Shown here in pieces: positions 35,708 through 44,497 of a stretch of 60,016 bases of DNA. Numbering within the stretch: position 1 is the stretch's first letter; each line of letters starts with the position of its first letter. A program made the translations under genes and the position numbers. Origin of the DNA: Acidimicrobiales bacterium. Its GTDB lineage: Bacteria > Actinomycetota > Acidimicrobiia > Acidimicrobiales > VFJN01. Below the pieces are notes generated by a model, which did no database searches, was not told the DNA's origin, and worked only from the letters and a program-made list of their open reading frames with translations. Location of the stretch: the NCBI GenBank assembly GCA_035316325.1, contig DATHJB010000015.1, positions 1 through 60,016 of the forward strand, read 5' to 3'.

Positions 35708-36128
35708 CGGCGGCCTCCACCAGGGCATCGAGCGCCGCGAGGACGGCGGCTCGTTCGGCCTCGGGGATGCGGTCGAGCAGGCGCTGCATGCGGTCGGCGC
35801 GGCGTGACGCCAGCTGGCCGGCGGCCTTGCGACCGGCGGCTGTCAGCTCCACCAGGCGTTGCCGACCGTCGTGGTCCGCCGGGCGGCGCTCGACCCAACC
35901 CCGCCGGGCCAGCTGGTCGATCAGGCGGCTCACCGTCGACTTGGTCAGCTGCAGGCGCTTGGCCAGCTCGTTCTGGCTGAGCGGCCCCGCCTCGTCGAGC
36001 ACGCCGAGGGCATGGGCCTCCGACACCGGCACCGGCGTGCCACACGGCGTCTCGTCGGGTCGGTGCAACCCGAAGGCCCGCACGAACTCCGCGACCCGCC
36101 GCTGCAACGCCTCCGCTTCCCTCGACAT
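35697..36128 (-). CDS. MarR-family transcriptional regulator
   Basis: A 143-residue winged-helix regulator. PLSQNELAKRLQLTKSTVSRLIDQL is the helix-turn-helix (about 50-75), followed by the wing RRPADHDGRQRLVEL. A C-terminal helix with DRIPEAERAAVLAALDALVEAA is the dimer arm. The ATG at 36128 is supported by TACAGT (36140-36135 on this strand) six bases upstream. Two tandem palindromes cover that promoter, so it is probably autorepressed. It sits at the end of the copper cluster with a lipoprotein, but nothing in the sequence shows which ligand it senses. Confidence 0.9.
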   Translation of the reverse strand: MSREAEALQRRVAEFVRAFGLHRPDETPCGTPVPVSEAHALGVLDEAGPLSQNELAKRLQLTKSTVSRLIDQLARRGWVERRPADHDGRQRLVELTAAGRKAAGQLASRRADRMQRLLDRIPEAERAAVLAALDALVEAAGED

Positions 36129-36168
36129 GGTTCGACTGTACAACCATTTGGTTCGACCCTGCAACCAT
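36127..36168. promoter_or_regulatory. Two tandem 21-bp palindromic operators
   Basis: ATGGTT-N9-AACCAT (36127-36147) is followed without a gap by TTGGTT-N9-AACCAT (36148-36168). The two units share 18 of 21 bases and lie exactly two helical turns apart on the same DNA face. They cover the start codon, the -10 (TACAGT) and the -35 (TTGCAG) of the MarR gene. Cooperative autorepression is inferred. Confidence 0.75.
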
Positions 36169-36253
36169 CGCCGCCGCGGCCAGCCCACACGACGTCCCGC
36201 CCCGCACCGGTCGAGCGTCCACCCGTCGAGGCCAGGTGTGGGAGCCTGTCGGT

Positions 36254-36847
36254 ATGACCGAGAAGCCGGACGATGTGACCGAGGGCAAGGAACGGACGCT
36301 TGTCGGCATCTCGTTCGGGGACGTGTTCCGGGCCCAGGAGTTCCTGAGCGCGGCGACGCGGCTGGCGTCGAACGGACGGCTGCGCCTGCTCGACGCCGTG
36401 TTCGTCGCGAAGGAGGACTCGGGCAAGACGGTCGTGCGCGAGACGGTCGATCCCCAGCCGGGTCGCAGCGCCGTGTCCGGCGCCCTCTGGACCGGGTTGT
36501 TCGGGTTGATCCTCGGTGGCCCCGTGGGCTGGGTCGTGGGCGCGGGGGTCGGCGCCGGCACCGGCGCGCTCGCCGCCCGGATCATCGACCACGGCGTGTC
36601 GGACGAGTGGGTGGCGTGGTTCCGTGAGTCCGTGCAGGCCGGCACGACGACACTGGTCCTGCTGGTCGAGGACCTCGACCGGGACGCTCTCGTCGGCGAG
36701 CTCGAGCGCTTCGCCGGCGCGAACCTCGTCTACGCCAACGTCGACCCGCTCTGGCTCGACCGCATGCACGCCGCCCTGGGCGAGCCTCCTGCGACACCCC
36801 CCGCCGGCGACCCGACCCCCGACGACGACCCGTCCACCACCGGCTGA
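36254..36847 (+). CDS. DUF1269-type membrane-associated protein
   Basis: A 197-residue protein. An N-terminal region with LVGISFGDVFRAQEFLSAATRLAS matches the opening of DUF1269 proteins. A Gly-rich hydrophobic hairpin (about 75-108, GLFGLILGGPVGWVVGAGVGAGTGALAARI) looks like a glycine zipper that inserts into a membrane. A second alpha/beta part follows (TTTLVLLVEDLDRDALVGEL). GGGAG eight bases before the ATG supports the start. Function unknown. Confidence 0.8.
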   Translation: MTEKPDDVTEGKERTLVGISFGDVFRAQEFLSAATRLASNGRLRLLDAVFVAKEDSGKTVVRETVDPQPGRSAVSGALWTGLFGLILGGPVGWVVGAGVGAGTGALAARIIDHGVSDEWVAWFRESVQAGTTTLVLLVEDLDRDALVGELERFAGANLVYANVDPLWLDRMHAALGEPPATPPAGDPTPDDDPSTTG

Positions 36848-36892
36848 CCCACCTCCGGCGGCCTCGTGCCGCGACCGTGCCATGATGTCGCC

Positions 36893-37264
36893 GTGCTCGA
36901 CCACCTCTCGATCCAGTGCGCCGACATCGAGGCGAGCGCGGCGTTCTACGACACGGTCCTGGCCACGGTCGGCGGGAAGCGGCTCCTCGAGTACGGCGAC
37001 GTCATCGGCTACGGGGTGCCGCCGTTCCCGAACTTCTGGATCGGCCCGCAGAACACCGGCGAGGGGTTCCGCGAGTCGCACATCGCCTTCTCGGCACCCG
37101 ACCGCGCCACCGTGCGGGCGTTCTTCGAGGCGGCCGTCGCCGCGCACGCCGAGGTGCTGCACGAGCCCCGGGTCTGGCCCGAGTACCACCCCAACTACTA
37201 CGGCGCCTTCGTCCGCGACCCCGACGGCAACAACGTCGAGGCCGTCTGCCACAAGCCCGAGTAG
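36893..37264 (+). CDS. VOC-superfamily (glyoxalase-like) protein
   Basis: A 123-residue single-chain VOC protein. LDHLSIQCADIEASAAFYDTVLATVG is the first beta-alpha module with H4, and NYYGAFVRDPDGNNVEAVCHKPE is the standard C-terminal strand with the DPDGN turn and metal-binding Glu. H81 in RESHIAF completes a likely metal site. The GTG at 36893 is preferred because CATGAT lies six bases upstream and the domain begins at once. The last 67 bp overlap the convergent SRPBCC gene. Confidence 0.85.
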   Translation: MLDHLSIQCADIEASAAFYDTVLATVGGKRLLEYGDVIGYGVPPFPNFWIGPQNTGEGFRESHIAFSAPDRATVRAFFEAAVAAHAEVLHEPRVWPEYHPNYYGAFVRDPDGNNVEAVCHKPE

Positions 37265-37758
37265 ACCCTCGCGGTCACGGAGGGGCGGGCGGACAGGGTG
37301 CGTGCGAACTGCCGGGCCCCGGCGTCGAGCACCCAGTCGTGGCCCCAGCGGGCGAGCGACGGCAGCGCCCGGGACACCCGAGTGACGAGGCCGCGCTCGG
37401 CGGTGAGCTCCGAGGTCACGCGGACCTCGGTGCCCTCGGGGTGGTCGTGGAGCTCGACGCGGCACCGTCCGGCGATGTCGCCCGACACCCGAGCGACCAC
37501 CAGGCTCGGCTGAGCGACGTGCTCGACGTGGACCAGCACCCGCAGCACGTAGGGCAACGGCGGCCGGATCGTGCATCGCCACACGTCGCCGGGGACGAGG
37601 CCGACGGCGTCGAAGCGGCGCAGCCAGGGCCACCAGCGGGTGTAGTCGCCGACCCGGCCGAGGCGGCTCCAGACCTCCTCCGGGCCGGCCGAGAAGCGGT
37701 ACGACCGCGCCGAGCTGATCCGTGACCGGTCCGCTCCCACACCAGCACTACCGGTCAC
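37198..37758 (-). CDS. SRPBCC/polyketide cyclase-like protein
   Basis: A protein of about 186 residues with the START/SRPBCC layout: ARSYRFSAGPEEVWSRLGRVGDYTRWWPWLRRF, then repeated beta strands (VWRCTIRPPLPYVLRVLV and CRVELHDHPEGTEVRVTSEL) and a final helix (ARQFARTL). Such proteins bind small hydrophobic ligands in a cavity. The GTG at 37758 is a best guess; 37740 and an ATG at 37842 are alternatives. It overlaps the end of the convergent VOC gene by 67 bp, which is long. Confidence 0.75.
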   Translation of the reverse strand: MTGSAGVGADRSRISSARSYRFSAGPEEVWSRLGRVGDYTRWWPWLRRFDAVGLVPGDVWRCTIRPPLPYVLRVLVHVEHVAQPSLVVARVSGDIAGRCRVELHDHPEGTEVRVTSELTAERGLVTRVSRALPSLARWGHDWVLDAGARQFARTLSARPSVTARVYSGLWQTASTLLPSGSRTKAP

Positions 37759-37857
37759 CCGGCCGTCGCGGATCTTCCCGCCCCAGGTTGGGCTTCCACG
37801 CGGGCCCGGGGTGCGGCATCGTCCAACCATGAGGATGATCATGCCGGGAGAAGGGCG

Positions 37858-38874
37858 ATGAGCCGGGCCGGGCGACGGGGCGTCGTGGCGATCGCCGTCG
37901 CGGCCCTGCTGGGAGGCGCCGCCGCCGTCGTGTTGACGAGGGGCGACGACACGGAGTCGGGGTCCGACTCGACCTCACCCTCCGCCACCTGGCCCCTGCT
38001 GGGTACACCCGGCGAGGCCACGGACCGGCCCGCGCTCGGGGTCAAGATCGACGACACCGACCGGGGTCGACCCCAGGCCGGCCTGCGGGCGGCGGACGTC
38101 GTGTTCGAGGAGGTGGTCGAAGGCGGGCTCACCCGCCTGCTGGCCGTCTACCACTCGACGGACCCCGCTGCCGTCGGGCCGGTCCGCTCGGCCCGGTCGA
38201 CCGACATCTCGCTGCTGGCCGAGCTGGGCCGGCCGCTGTTCGCCTGGTCGGGCGCCAACCCGACCTTCGGGGCGGCGGTGGCGGCGGCCGACCTGGTCGA
38301 CGTCGGCTTCTCGGCCGTGCCCGACGCGTACCGGCGTGAGCCGGGGCGGGCAGCGCCGTACAACCTGTTCGCCACGCCGGACGAGCTGCGCTCCGCAGGC
38401 GACGACGACGGCACCCCTCCCCCGGCGCTGTTCACCTACCGGGCCGATGGCGAGGAGCTGACGGGGCCCGAGCTGCGGACCGTGACCGGCTACCAGGCGT
38501 CGACGGCGGCGACCGCCATCGAGTGGACCTGGGACGCCGAGGCGCGCGCCTGGCTGCGCACCCAGAACGGGACGCCGCACGTCGACGCCGACGGCGACCG
38601 GGTCGCGGCGACCAACGTGGTGGTGCGGACCACCGAGTACCGCGACAGCGGCGTCCGCGACTCCCGGGGTGCGGTCGTGCCGGAGGCCGTCACCGCCGGC
38701 GAGGGCGACGCCTGGCTGCTGGCCGACGGCCACGCGCTGCCCGCCCGCTGGCAGAAGTCCGACGACGACGCCCCCACCGTCTTCACCGACCTCGACGGTG
38801 CCCCTCTGCGCCTGACCCCCGGCTCGACCTGGGTCGAGGTGCTCCCTCCCGGCACCGGCGACGTCGTCGGGTAG
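37858..38874 (+). CDS. DUF3048-containing exported protein
   Basis: A 338-residue YerB-like protein. A membrane or signal segment (about 9-27) is followed by a Ser/Asp linker and the DUF3048 domain: LGVKIDDTDRGRPQAGL, VVFEEVVEGGLTRLLAVYHS and VGPVRSARSTDISLLAEL. The C-terminal part has AWLLADGHALPARWQKSD and TPGSTWVEVLPPG, the usual ending. The function of the family is unknown; it is exported and possibly lipid-anchored in other phyla. GGGAGAAGG before the ATG is a strong ribosome site. Confidence 0.9.
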   Translation: MSRAGRRGVVAIAVAALLGGAAAVVLTRGDDTESGSDSTSPSATWPLLGTPGEATDRPALGVKIDDTDRGRPQAGLRAADVVFEEVVEGGLTRLLAVYHSTDPAAVGPVRSARSTDISLLAELGRPLFAWSGANPTFGAAVAAADLVDVGFSAVPDAYRREPGRAAPYNLFATPDELRSAGDDDGTPPPALFTYRADGEELTGPELRTVTGYQASTAATAIEWTWDAEARAWLRTQNGTPHVDADGDRVAATNVVVRTTEYRDSGVRDSRGAVVPEAVTAGEGDAWLLADGHALPARWQKSDDDAPTVFTDLDGAPLRLTPGSTWVEVLPPGTGDVVG

Positions 38875-38972
38875 TCGAGCCGGCCCCGGCGCACCGGGGT
38901 CATTCGGCCCTGTTCATCTCGGGTCGTGGGCCTGATGATGGGAGGAGACAACTGACGAGACGGAGAAACGAC

Positions 38973-39659
38973 ATGGATCTCACCCCGGCCGACGCTCCGG
39001 CGCCCGGCTACCCCGTCACCGTCGAGGCCCGGCTCGACGAGCCCCTCAACCGCTGGCTGTGGCTGGTGAAGTGGTTCCTGGCCATCCCGCACATCGTCGT
39101 GCTGGTGCTCCTGTGGATCGTGTTCGTGATCCTGACGGTGGTCGCCGGGGTGAACATCGTGGTCACCGGCCGCTACCCCCGCAGCATCTTCGACTTCAAC
39201 GTCGGCGTCATGCGCTGGACCTGGCGGGTGCAGCTCTACGCCTTCAGCCTGGCCACCGACCGCTACCCGCCCTTCTCGCTCCAGCGCGACCCCAGCTACC
39301 CGGCGGAGCTCGAGGTCGAGTACCCCGAGCAGCTCTCCCGGGGCCTCGTGTGGATCAAGTGGTGGCTGCTCGCCATCCCCCACTACGCGATCGTCAGCTT
39401 CTTCGACGGCGGCCCGCGGGTCTTCGGCCTCACCGGCATCCTCGCCCTCGTCGCCGGCGTCACCCTCGCCGTCAAGCAGCGCTACCCCATGTCGATCTTC
39501 GACTTCATCATGGGCATGCACCGCTGGGAGTGGCGCGTCGTCGCCTACGCCGCCCTGATGCGCGACGACTACCCGCCCTTCCGCATCGACCTCGGCCCGA
39601 CCGAGCCCGCCCCGGCTGCTCCGCCCGCCCCGCCCGCCGTCGCCGACGATCCAACGTGA
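38973..39659 (+). CDS. DUF4389 membrane protein
   Basis: A 228-residue protein with two copies of the DUF4389 pattern. Each has RWLWLVKWFLAIPHIVVLV or VWIKWWLLAIPHYAIVSF as a first helix, then RYPRSIFDFNVGVMRW or RYPMSIFDFIMGMHRW followed by YPPF. A Pro/Ala-rich tail ends the protein. The pattern YP-x-S-I-FDF is diagnostic. Function unknown; inner-membrane location is clear. GGAG nine bases before the ATG supports the start. Confidence 0.92.
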   Translation: MDLTPADAPAPGYPVTVEARLDEPLNRWLWLVKWFLAIPHIVVLVLLWIVFVILTVVAGVNIVVTGRYPRSIFDFNVGVMRWTWRVQLYAFSLATDRYPPFSLQRDPSYPAELEVEYPEQLSRGLVWIKWWLLAIPHYAIVSFFDGGPRVFGLTGILALVAGVTLAVKQRYPMSIFDFIMGMHRWEWRVVAYAALMRDDYPPFRIDLGPTEPAPAAPPAPPAVADDPT

Positions 39660-39664
39660 AGCCC

Positions 39665-39682
39665 CGACCGGCCTCCCGGTCG
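39665..39682. terminator. Short hairpin between convergent genes
   Basis: CGACCGG (39665-39671), loop CCTC, CCGGTCG (39676-39682): a perfect 7-bp stem between the DUF4389 and CoA-transferase stop codons. There is no T-tract, so intrinsic termination would be weak. Confidence 0.45.
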
Positions 39683-39690
39683 TATCGACG

Positions 39691-40938
39691 TCAGCCGAAG
39701 GCGCCGGTCGACCGCAGGGTCGCGAGCTGATCGGAGTCGCAGCCGAGCAGGTCGCGGAGCACCTCCTCGGTGTGCTCGCCGGCGTCGGGGGCCCGGCCCA
39801 CCGGGAGTGGGTCGCCGCCGACCACCCGGACGGGTGACGGAAGTAGGTCGGCGCCCTGCGCCGCGGGTCGCGTCCAGGGGAGGCGGTCCTGGAACTGGGG
39901 GTCCTCCGCGATGGTCCGGGGTGTGTTCACCGGCACGATCGGGACGTCGTGGTCGATGCCCAGGGCCACCCACTCGGCCGAGGTGCGGGTCCCGAACACG
40001 TCCCGCAGCGTCGCCCGCAGCGCCTTGTCGCCCCGGGCGTGGTCGGCGAACTCGGCGCCGGGGTGGGCCTCGAACAGCTCGGGCCGCCCGATCGCGGTGC
40101 AGAAGTTCCGCCAGAACTTCCGCTCCGACGCCATGAGCAGCACCACGCCGTCGGAGGAGTCGTACATCTGGTAGCGCACGCCCTCCTCCATCCCGGCCGT
40201 GCCCGGCGCCCGCCGCTCGTAGCCGTCGGCGGCGTTGCCGGTGACCTCGTCGTCGGGGCGCTCGTAGGCCCGCCAGGCGGCGTTGCGCACCCAGTCCATG
40301 GCCGCGGCGGCGTCGGACTGGGCCACCTCCAGGTGCATCCCGACCCCGGTCTCGCGGGCGCGGTGCACACCGGCGAGCAGTCCCAGCGCCCCGTAGAGCG
40401 GACCGGCGTGCATCCCCACCGACGGGTGCTCGGGGATGAAGCAGAAGCCCTCGTCGTCGTAGGCCGGCTGCACCAGGCCCGCCCAGGCGTCGTAGGCGAT
40501 CCCGTGGGTCGGCATCGGCGCGTACGGCCCGGTCATGCCGAAGCCCGAGATCGACACCATGACGATCCCCGGGTTGACGGCGCGCAGGTCGTCGTAGCCG
40601 ACCCCCAGGCGCTCGAGGGTGCCGGGGCGCATGGCCTCCACCACGGCGTCGACCCGCTCGGCCAGTTGCAGGAACGTGGCCACGCCGGCGGGCGCCTTCA
40701 GGTCGAGCGTGATCGATCGCTTGCCCCGGCTGATGTGCCAGTGCAGCAGCGATGCGCCGTCGATGATGGGCCACGACATGTTCCGGACGTAGTCGCCGCC
40801 GGGTGGTTCCACCTTGACGACGTCGGCGCCGAGATCGGCCAGGTGCGTGCCGAGGGCACCGGGACCGAGCATCGACACGTCGAGGATCCGAAGACCGGCC
40901 AGTGGGGAGTTGAGGGTGGTCGCCGCGTCGGGGGACAC
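39691..40938 (-). CDS. CaiB/BaiF-type CoA-transferase
   Basis: A 415-residue class III CoA-transferase. The N-terminus has GLRILDVSMLGPGALGTHLADLGADVVKVEPPGGDYVR, abridged as LADLGADVVKVE, the family's Rossmann-like start. The middle has DLKAPAGVATFLQLAERVDAVVEAMRPG and ISGFGMTGPYA. The nucleophilic Asp is expected near DAWAGLVQ (about 170). It transfers CoA between carboxylates such as formyl-CoA, succinyl-CoA or aromatic acids. The GTG at 40938 has AAAGGAG upstream. It is the last gene of the long ABC and catabolism operon, 87 bp after the binding protein. Confidence 0.9.
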   Translation of the reverse strand: MSPDAATTLNSPLAGLRILDVSMLGPGALGTHLADLGADVVKVEPPGGDYVRNMSWPIIDGASLLHWHISRGKRSITLDLKAPAGVATFLQLAERVDAVVEAMRPGTLERLGVGYDDLRAVNPGIVMVSISGFGMTGPYAPMPTHGIAYDAWAGLVQPAYDDEGFCFIPEHPSVGMHAGPLYGALGLLAGVHRARETGVGMHLEVAQSDAAAAMDWVRNAAWRAYERPDDEVTGNAADGYERRAPGTAGMEEGVRYQMYDSSDGVVLLMASERKFWRNFCTAIGRPELFEAHPGAEFADHARGDKALRATLRDVFGTRTSAEWVALGIDHDVPIVPVNTPRTIAEDPQFQDRLPWTRPAAQGADLLPSPVRVVGGDPLPVGRAPDAGEHTEEVLRDLLGCDSDQLATLRSTGAFG

Positions 40939-41025
40939 GCGGGCTCCTTTCCGGAAGCGAGGACAGGACAGGACGAGGTCCCGGCCGGCGCACAGGGGGC
41001 GACGCCGGCCGGGACCCGCAAGGGG

Positions 41026-42606
41026 TCAGTCGCTCACCGACACCCCGCGGAACTCCAGCTTCCCGGCGTACGGCACCAGGCCGTCGACGCCCTCGGCCGC
41101 GGCCAGCGGCTTCTCCGGGAAGAACAGCGGGATCTGGAACGCCGAGCGGGTCATCTCGGCCGACAGCTCCTGCACGATCCCGGCCCGCGCATCGGGATCG
41201 GAGGTGGCCAGGCCCTCGGTGTGCAGCCGCTCGAGGTCGGGCGTCGACTCGCCGCTGACGTTGAAGAACCCGTCGGCGATGTAGAGCGTGCCCGACACCT
41301 GCGTCGGGTCGGGCCGGCCGGACCAGGGCCCGATGATCGCGGAGCCCTCCTGGTTGGTGTTGAAGATGGCCGACGCCTGGGTGGCGTCCACCTGGCGCAG
41401 CGTGGTGTCGATGCCGATCTCGCCGAGCTGGGCGGCGACCGCCTCGGCCGTCGGCACCGGGCCGGGACCGGGGACGATGATCTCCAGCGGGAACCCGTCG
41501 GCCAGGCCGGCCTCGTCGAGCAGGTCGCGGGCGGCGTCGGGGTCGTAGCCCCAGTCCTCCGCGGTGGTGGCCGGGTCGGTGGCGAAGTAGCCCTCGGGGA
41601 ACATCTGCACCGCCGGGGTGCCCAACCCGAACCAGACCGCCTCGATGATCGCCTCGCGGTCGATGCCGCGCATGATCGCCTGGCGGGCCTCCAGCGTCCC
41701 CAGCTCGCCCTTCGACGAGTTGAGGCCCAGGTACCAGACCTCCAGCGACTCGTACGGGGTCACCGTGAACCCCTGGCCCTCGGCCGTGGCGGCGTCGCCG
41801 GCGGCCAGCACGGTGGCGTCGAGCTGACCGTCGCTCAGGGCGCTGAGCCGGGTGACAGGGTCCGTGATGGCGTAGATCTCCATGCCCTCGACCTGGACGG
41901 CGTCGGGGTCCCAGTAGCCGTCGTAGGCCTCCAGGGTCGCCTTGTCGCCCTCGACGTAGTCGGTGAGCCGGAACATGCCCGCCCCCACCGGCTGCGTGTC
42001 GAGGTCGGACTCGAACGCGGCCGGCGACACCATCGCCCCCGCCCGGTCCGACAGCCGCCGGGGCAGCGCCGCGTCGGCCTGGCTGAGGTTGAGCGCCACG
42101 GTCAGCGGGTCGACCACCTCGACGGTCTCGATCGTGGCCAGGTCGCCGGCGACCGACGAGTCCTCCAGCGTCTTGGCCCGCTCGATGTTGGCCTTGACGG
42201 CCTCGGCGTCGAGCGGCTCGCCGTCGTGGAAGGTGACCTCGGGCCGGAGCTGCAGCGTGAGCACCGTGCCGTCGGCGTCGAACTCCCACGACTCGGCCAG
42301 GCCGGGAATCGGCTCACCCTCGGGGTCGAGGTGCACGAGGCGGTCGTAGACGGGGAACAGCCACACGCCGTCCTGCCCGAGGGTCGCCTTGTGCGGGTCC
42401 CAGCGGGTCAACGCCAGGTCGGCGCCCCACTGGAAGACGCCGGCGGGCTCGCCGCCACCCGCACCCCCGTCGTCCTCGTCGGCCGGCGTCGACGACGTGT
42501 CGTCGTCGCCTCCACCGCAGGCCCCGCCGAGCAGTGCCAGCGCGAGCGTGAGCGCCAGCAGCGAGCGACGGCGCCGCCTGCTCCCTGTAGCCGTGAACTG
42601 GTTCAT
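41026..42606 (-). CDS. ABC transporter family-5 substrate-binding protein
   Basis: A 526-residue lipoprotein (lipobox LLGGAC, C30) of the DppA/OppA family. LTRWDPHKATLGQDGVWLFPVYDRLVHLDPEGEPIPGLAESWEF is the family's opening region, quoted here as DPHKATLG and PGLAESWEF. LTLQLRPEVTFHDGEPLDAEAV and LGTLEARQAIMRGIDREAI are further hallmarks. Such proteins bind peptides, nickel or other small molecules outside the membrane; ligand identity cannot be read. It lies far from its permease and ATPase genes (3.4 kb), separated by two hydrolase genes, which ties the hydrolases to the imported compound. Confidence 0.92.
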   Translation of the reverse strand: MNQFTATGSRRRRRSLLALTLALALLGGACGGGDDDTSSTPADEDDGGAGGGEPAGVFQWGADLALTRWDPHKATLGQDGVWLFPVYDRLVHLDPEGEPIPGLAESWEFDADGTVLTLQLRPEVTFHDGEPLDAEAVKANIERAKTLEDSSVAGDLATIETVEVVDPLTVALNLSQADAALPRRLSDRAGAMVSPAAFESDLDTQPVGAGMFRLTDYVEGDKATLEAYDGYWDPDAVQVEGMEIYAITDPVTRLSALSDGQLDATVLAAGDAATAEGQGFTVTPYESLEVWYLGLNSSKGELGTLEARQAIMRGIDREAIIEAVWFGLGTPAVQMFPEGYFATDPATTAEDWGYDPDAARDLLDEAGLADGFPLEIIVPGPGPVPTAEAVAAQLGEIGIDTTLRQVDATQASAIFNTNQEGSAIIGPWSGRPDPTQVSGTLYIADGFFNVSGESTPDLERLHTEGLATSDPDARAGIVQELSAEMTRSAFQIPLFFPEKPLAAAEGVDGLVPYAGKLEFRGVSVSD

Positions 42607-42665
42607 CGGATGACTTCCCTTCGATTCATGGATCGCATCTGTCGCGTCTGTCCGCCTCTGTGGCA

Positions 42666-43586
42666 TCAGAAGACCGCCAGCGGGTTGACCGGCGAGCCGG
42701 TGCCGCCGGGGATGGGGAGGGGGGCGCACGTGAGCAGGAACTCGAAGCGGCCCTGCTCGGCGCACGCGCGGGCGAGGTCCTCGACCAGCGGCGTGTCCAG
42801 CAGGACCAGGCCCATGGCCACGCAGCCGATCTGGTGCAGCGGCACCGGGAAGCGCTCGCTCGGGTAGGGCATGCGTTCGATGCAGTCGCCGCCGAAGACC
42901 GCGATGTCACGCTCGTGCAGCCAGCCCACGGCGGCGGCGTCGAGCCCGGCCCGCTGCGCCTGGTCGCCGACGCCCCGCGCCTCCTCGCACGCGTCCCGTC
43001 CCACCCGGACCAGCAGCGCGTCGCCGGAGGACACCTCGACGCCGCCGTGGGCCTCGGCCGCCTCCAGGTCGGCGACGGTCACGTAGGCGTCGGGTTCGAG
43101 CCACTCGACGCCCCGGGCCGCGGCCACGTCGAGCAGCACCCCGCGGGTGAAGATGCCCTCCCGCTGGGCGTAGATCGAGCATTCGAGCAGCCCGTCGCTC
43201 TTCGAGCAGACGTCGGCGGCCCGGTGCCCGTTGTAGAGGGTGTCCTCGAAGAAGACGTGGCCGATGGCGTCGAGGTGCGTCACGGAGAAGCCGTGCGGCA
43301 CCATCCCGAAGTAGTCGATCATCGCCCGGGGCTGGTGCGACTCGAACGCCGTGAGGTGCGTGATCGGCCGGGGGTTCTTCACCGACGCGTGCTTGGAGAG
43401 CGGCTGGGCCAGGCTCAGCGACCGGCCGCTGCGCACCAGCCCGGCGGCCTCGACGCGCTTGGCCGGGGTGATCAGGTTGAGGGTGCCCTTGCCGTCGTCG
43501 TCGCCCCAGCGCCCCCAGTTCTTGGACGCCTCGAAGACCGCGGCGATGCTCCCGTCGTCGGTCAGGGGCAGGGGTGCCTGCGTCAT
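42666..43586 (-). CDS. Cyclase-family hydrolase (kynurenine formamidase-like)
   Basis: A 306-residue member of the cyclase family (COG1878). The metal motif is VTHLDAIGHVFF (HxDxxGH) in the middle third. The N-terminus has NWGRWGDDDGKGTLNLITPAKRVEAA, a phrase seen in this branch, and RGVLLDVAAARGVEWL marks the second half. Members hydrolyse amides, formamides or lactone-like bonds, sometimes as isatin hydrolase or kynurenine formamidase. It lies between the lactonase and the binding-protein genes. Substrate not determined. Confidence 0.88.
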   Translation of the reverse strand: MTQAPLPLTDDGSIAAVFEASKNWGRWGDDDGKGTLNLITPAKRVEAAGLVRSGRSLSLAQPLSKHASVKNPRPITHLTAFESHQPRAMIDYFGMVPHGFSVTHLDAIGHVFFEDTLYNGHRAADVCSKSDGLLECSIYAQREGIFTRGVLLDVAAARGVEWLEPDAYVTVADLEAAEAHGGVEVSSGDALLVRVGRDACEEARGVGDQAQRAGLDAAAVGWLHERDIAVFGGDCIERMPYPSERFPVPLHQIGCVAMGLVLLDTPLVEDLARACAEQGRFEFLLTCAPLPIPGGTGSPVNPLAVF

Positions 43587-43615
43587 CTCGGGCCCTCCAT
43601 CGGGGGTTCGGGTGC

Positions 43616-44497
43616 TCACGGCCAGCCCGCCCCGGGGACCTCGACGCGGCACGTCTCGACCTGCCCGCCCCGGCGGGCGAGGGCCTCGTCGGGGACGTCG
43701 GAGGGGGCGGTGCAGAGGAACAGCGTCCGGCGGTCGGTGCCGCCGAGGGCGCAGGCGTAGACGTGGTTGTCGCGGCTGCGGACCACGTCGACCACCTCGC
43801 CGCCGGGGGCGATCCGCACCGCCTCGGGGGTGCGGGCGCAGGCCGCCCACACGGCGCCGTCGGCGTCGAGGCAGATGCCGTCGGGGCGGCGGCCGGGCAG
43901 CTCGGCGAACACCGTGCGGTCGTGCAGGGTGCCGTCGGGCGCGATGGCGAAGGTGGTGATGCGGCCGGCCAGCGACTCGGCGACGTACAGCCGGTCGCGG
44001 TCGGGCGAGACGGCCATGCCGTTGGGGCACACCAGCCCGTCGGCGGCCACCGACACCCGGCCGTCGCGATCGACCCGCAGCAGCACGGTCTCGGCCAGCG
44101 ACTCGCCGGCGTAGAAGTCGAACCCGATGTTGCCCACGTAGACCAGGTCGGGCGGCACCACGACCATGTCGTTGCTGGGGCCGCGGTGGTGGGCGGAGAG
44201 GTCGGCGAAGACCGTCGGCGTACCGTCGACGTCGGCGCCGACGCGCCGGACGGTCCGGTCGTGCATCGAGACCACCAGCAGGTCACTGTCGCTATCGCCG
44301 TCACCCTCGGCCAGCCAGCCGAGCCCGCTGGGCGGACCGTCGAGGCGGGCGGCGACCGTCCGGGCGCCCTGCTCGTCGATCCGCCAGACCGTGCGGTCGT
44401 ACTGGTCGGACAGCCACAGGTGCCCGTCGTGCCAGCGCGGGCACTCGGGATAGCAGAGCCCCGTGACCAGCACCTCGGCCTCACGCTCGGCGAGCAC
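43616..44497 (-). CDS. SMP-30/gluconolactonase-family lactonase
   Basis: A 293-residue six-bladed beta-propeller hydrolase. Likely metal ligands are E18 (YPECPRW), N159 (CPNGMAVSPD) and D206 (RPDGICLDADG). The other blades carry SNDMVVVPPDLVYVGN and NHVYACALGGTDRRTLFLCTAP. Family members open sugar or aromatic lactones. The GTG at 44497 is chosen because it immediately precedes the fold and has GGGGG five bases upstream; it overlaps the ATPase gene by 17 bp. It is part of the operon of the ABC importer. Confidence 0.88.
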   Translation of the reverse strand: MLAEREAEVLVTGLCYPECPRWHDGHLWLSDQYDRTVWRIDEQGARTVAARLDGPPSGLGWLAEGDGDSDSDLLVVSMHDRTVRRVGADVDGTPTVFADLSAHHRGPSNDMVVVPPDLVYVGNIGFDFYAGESLAETVLLRVDRDGRVSVAADGLVCPNGMAVSPDRDRLYVAESLAGRITTFAIAPDGTLHDRTVFAELPGRRPDGICLDADGAVWAACARTPEAVRIAPGGEVVDVVRSRDNHVYACALGGTDRRTLFLCTAPSDVPDEALARRGGQVETCRVEVPGAGWP

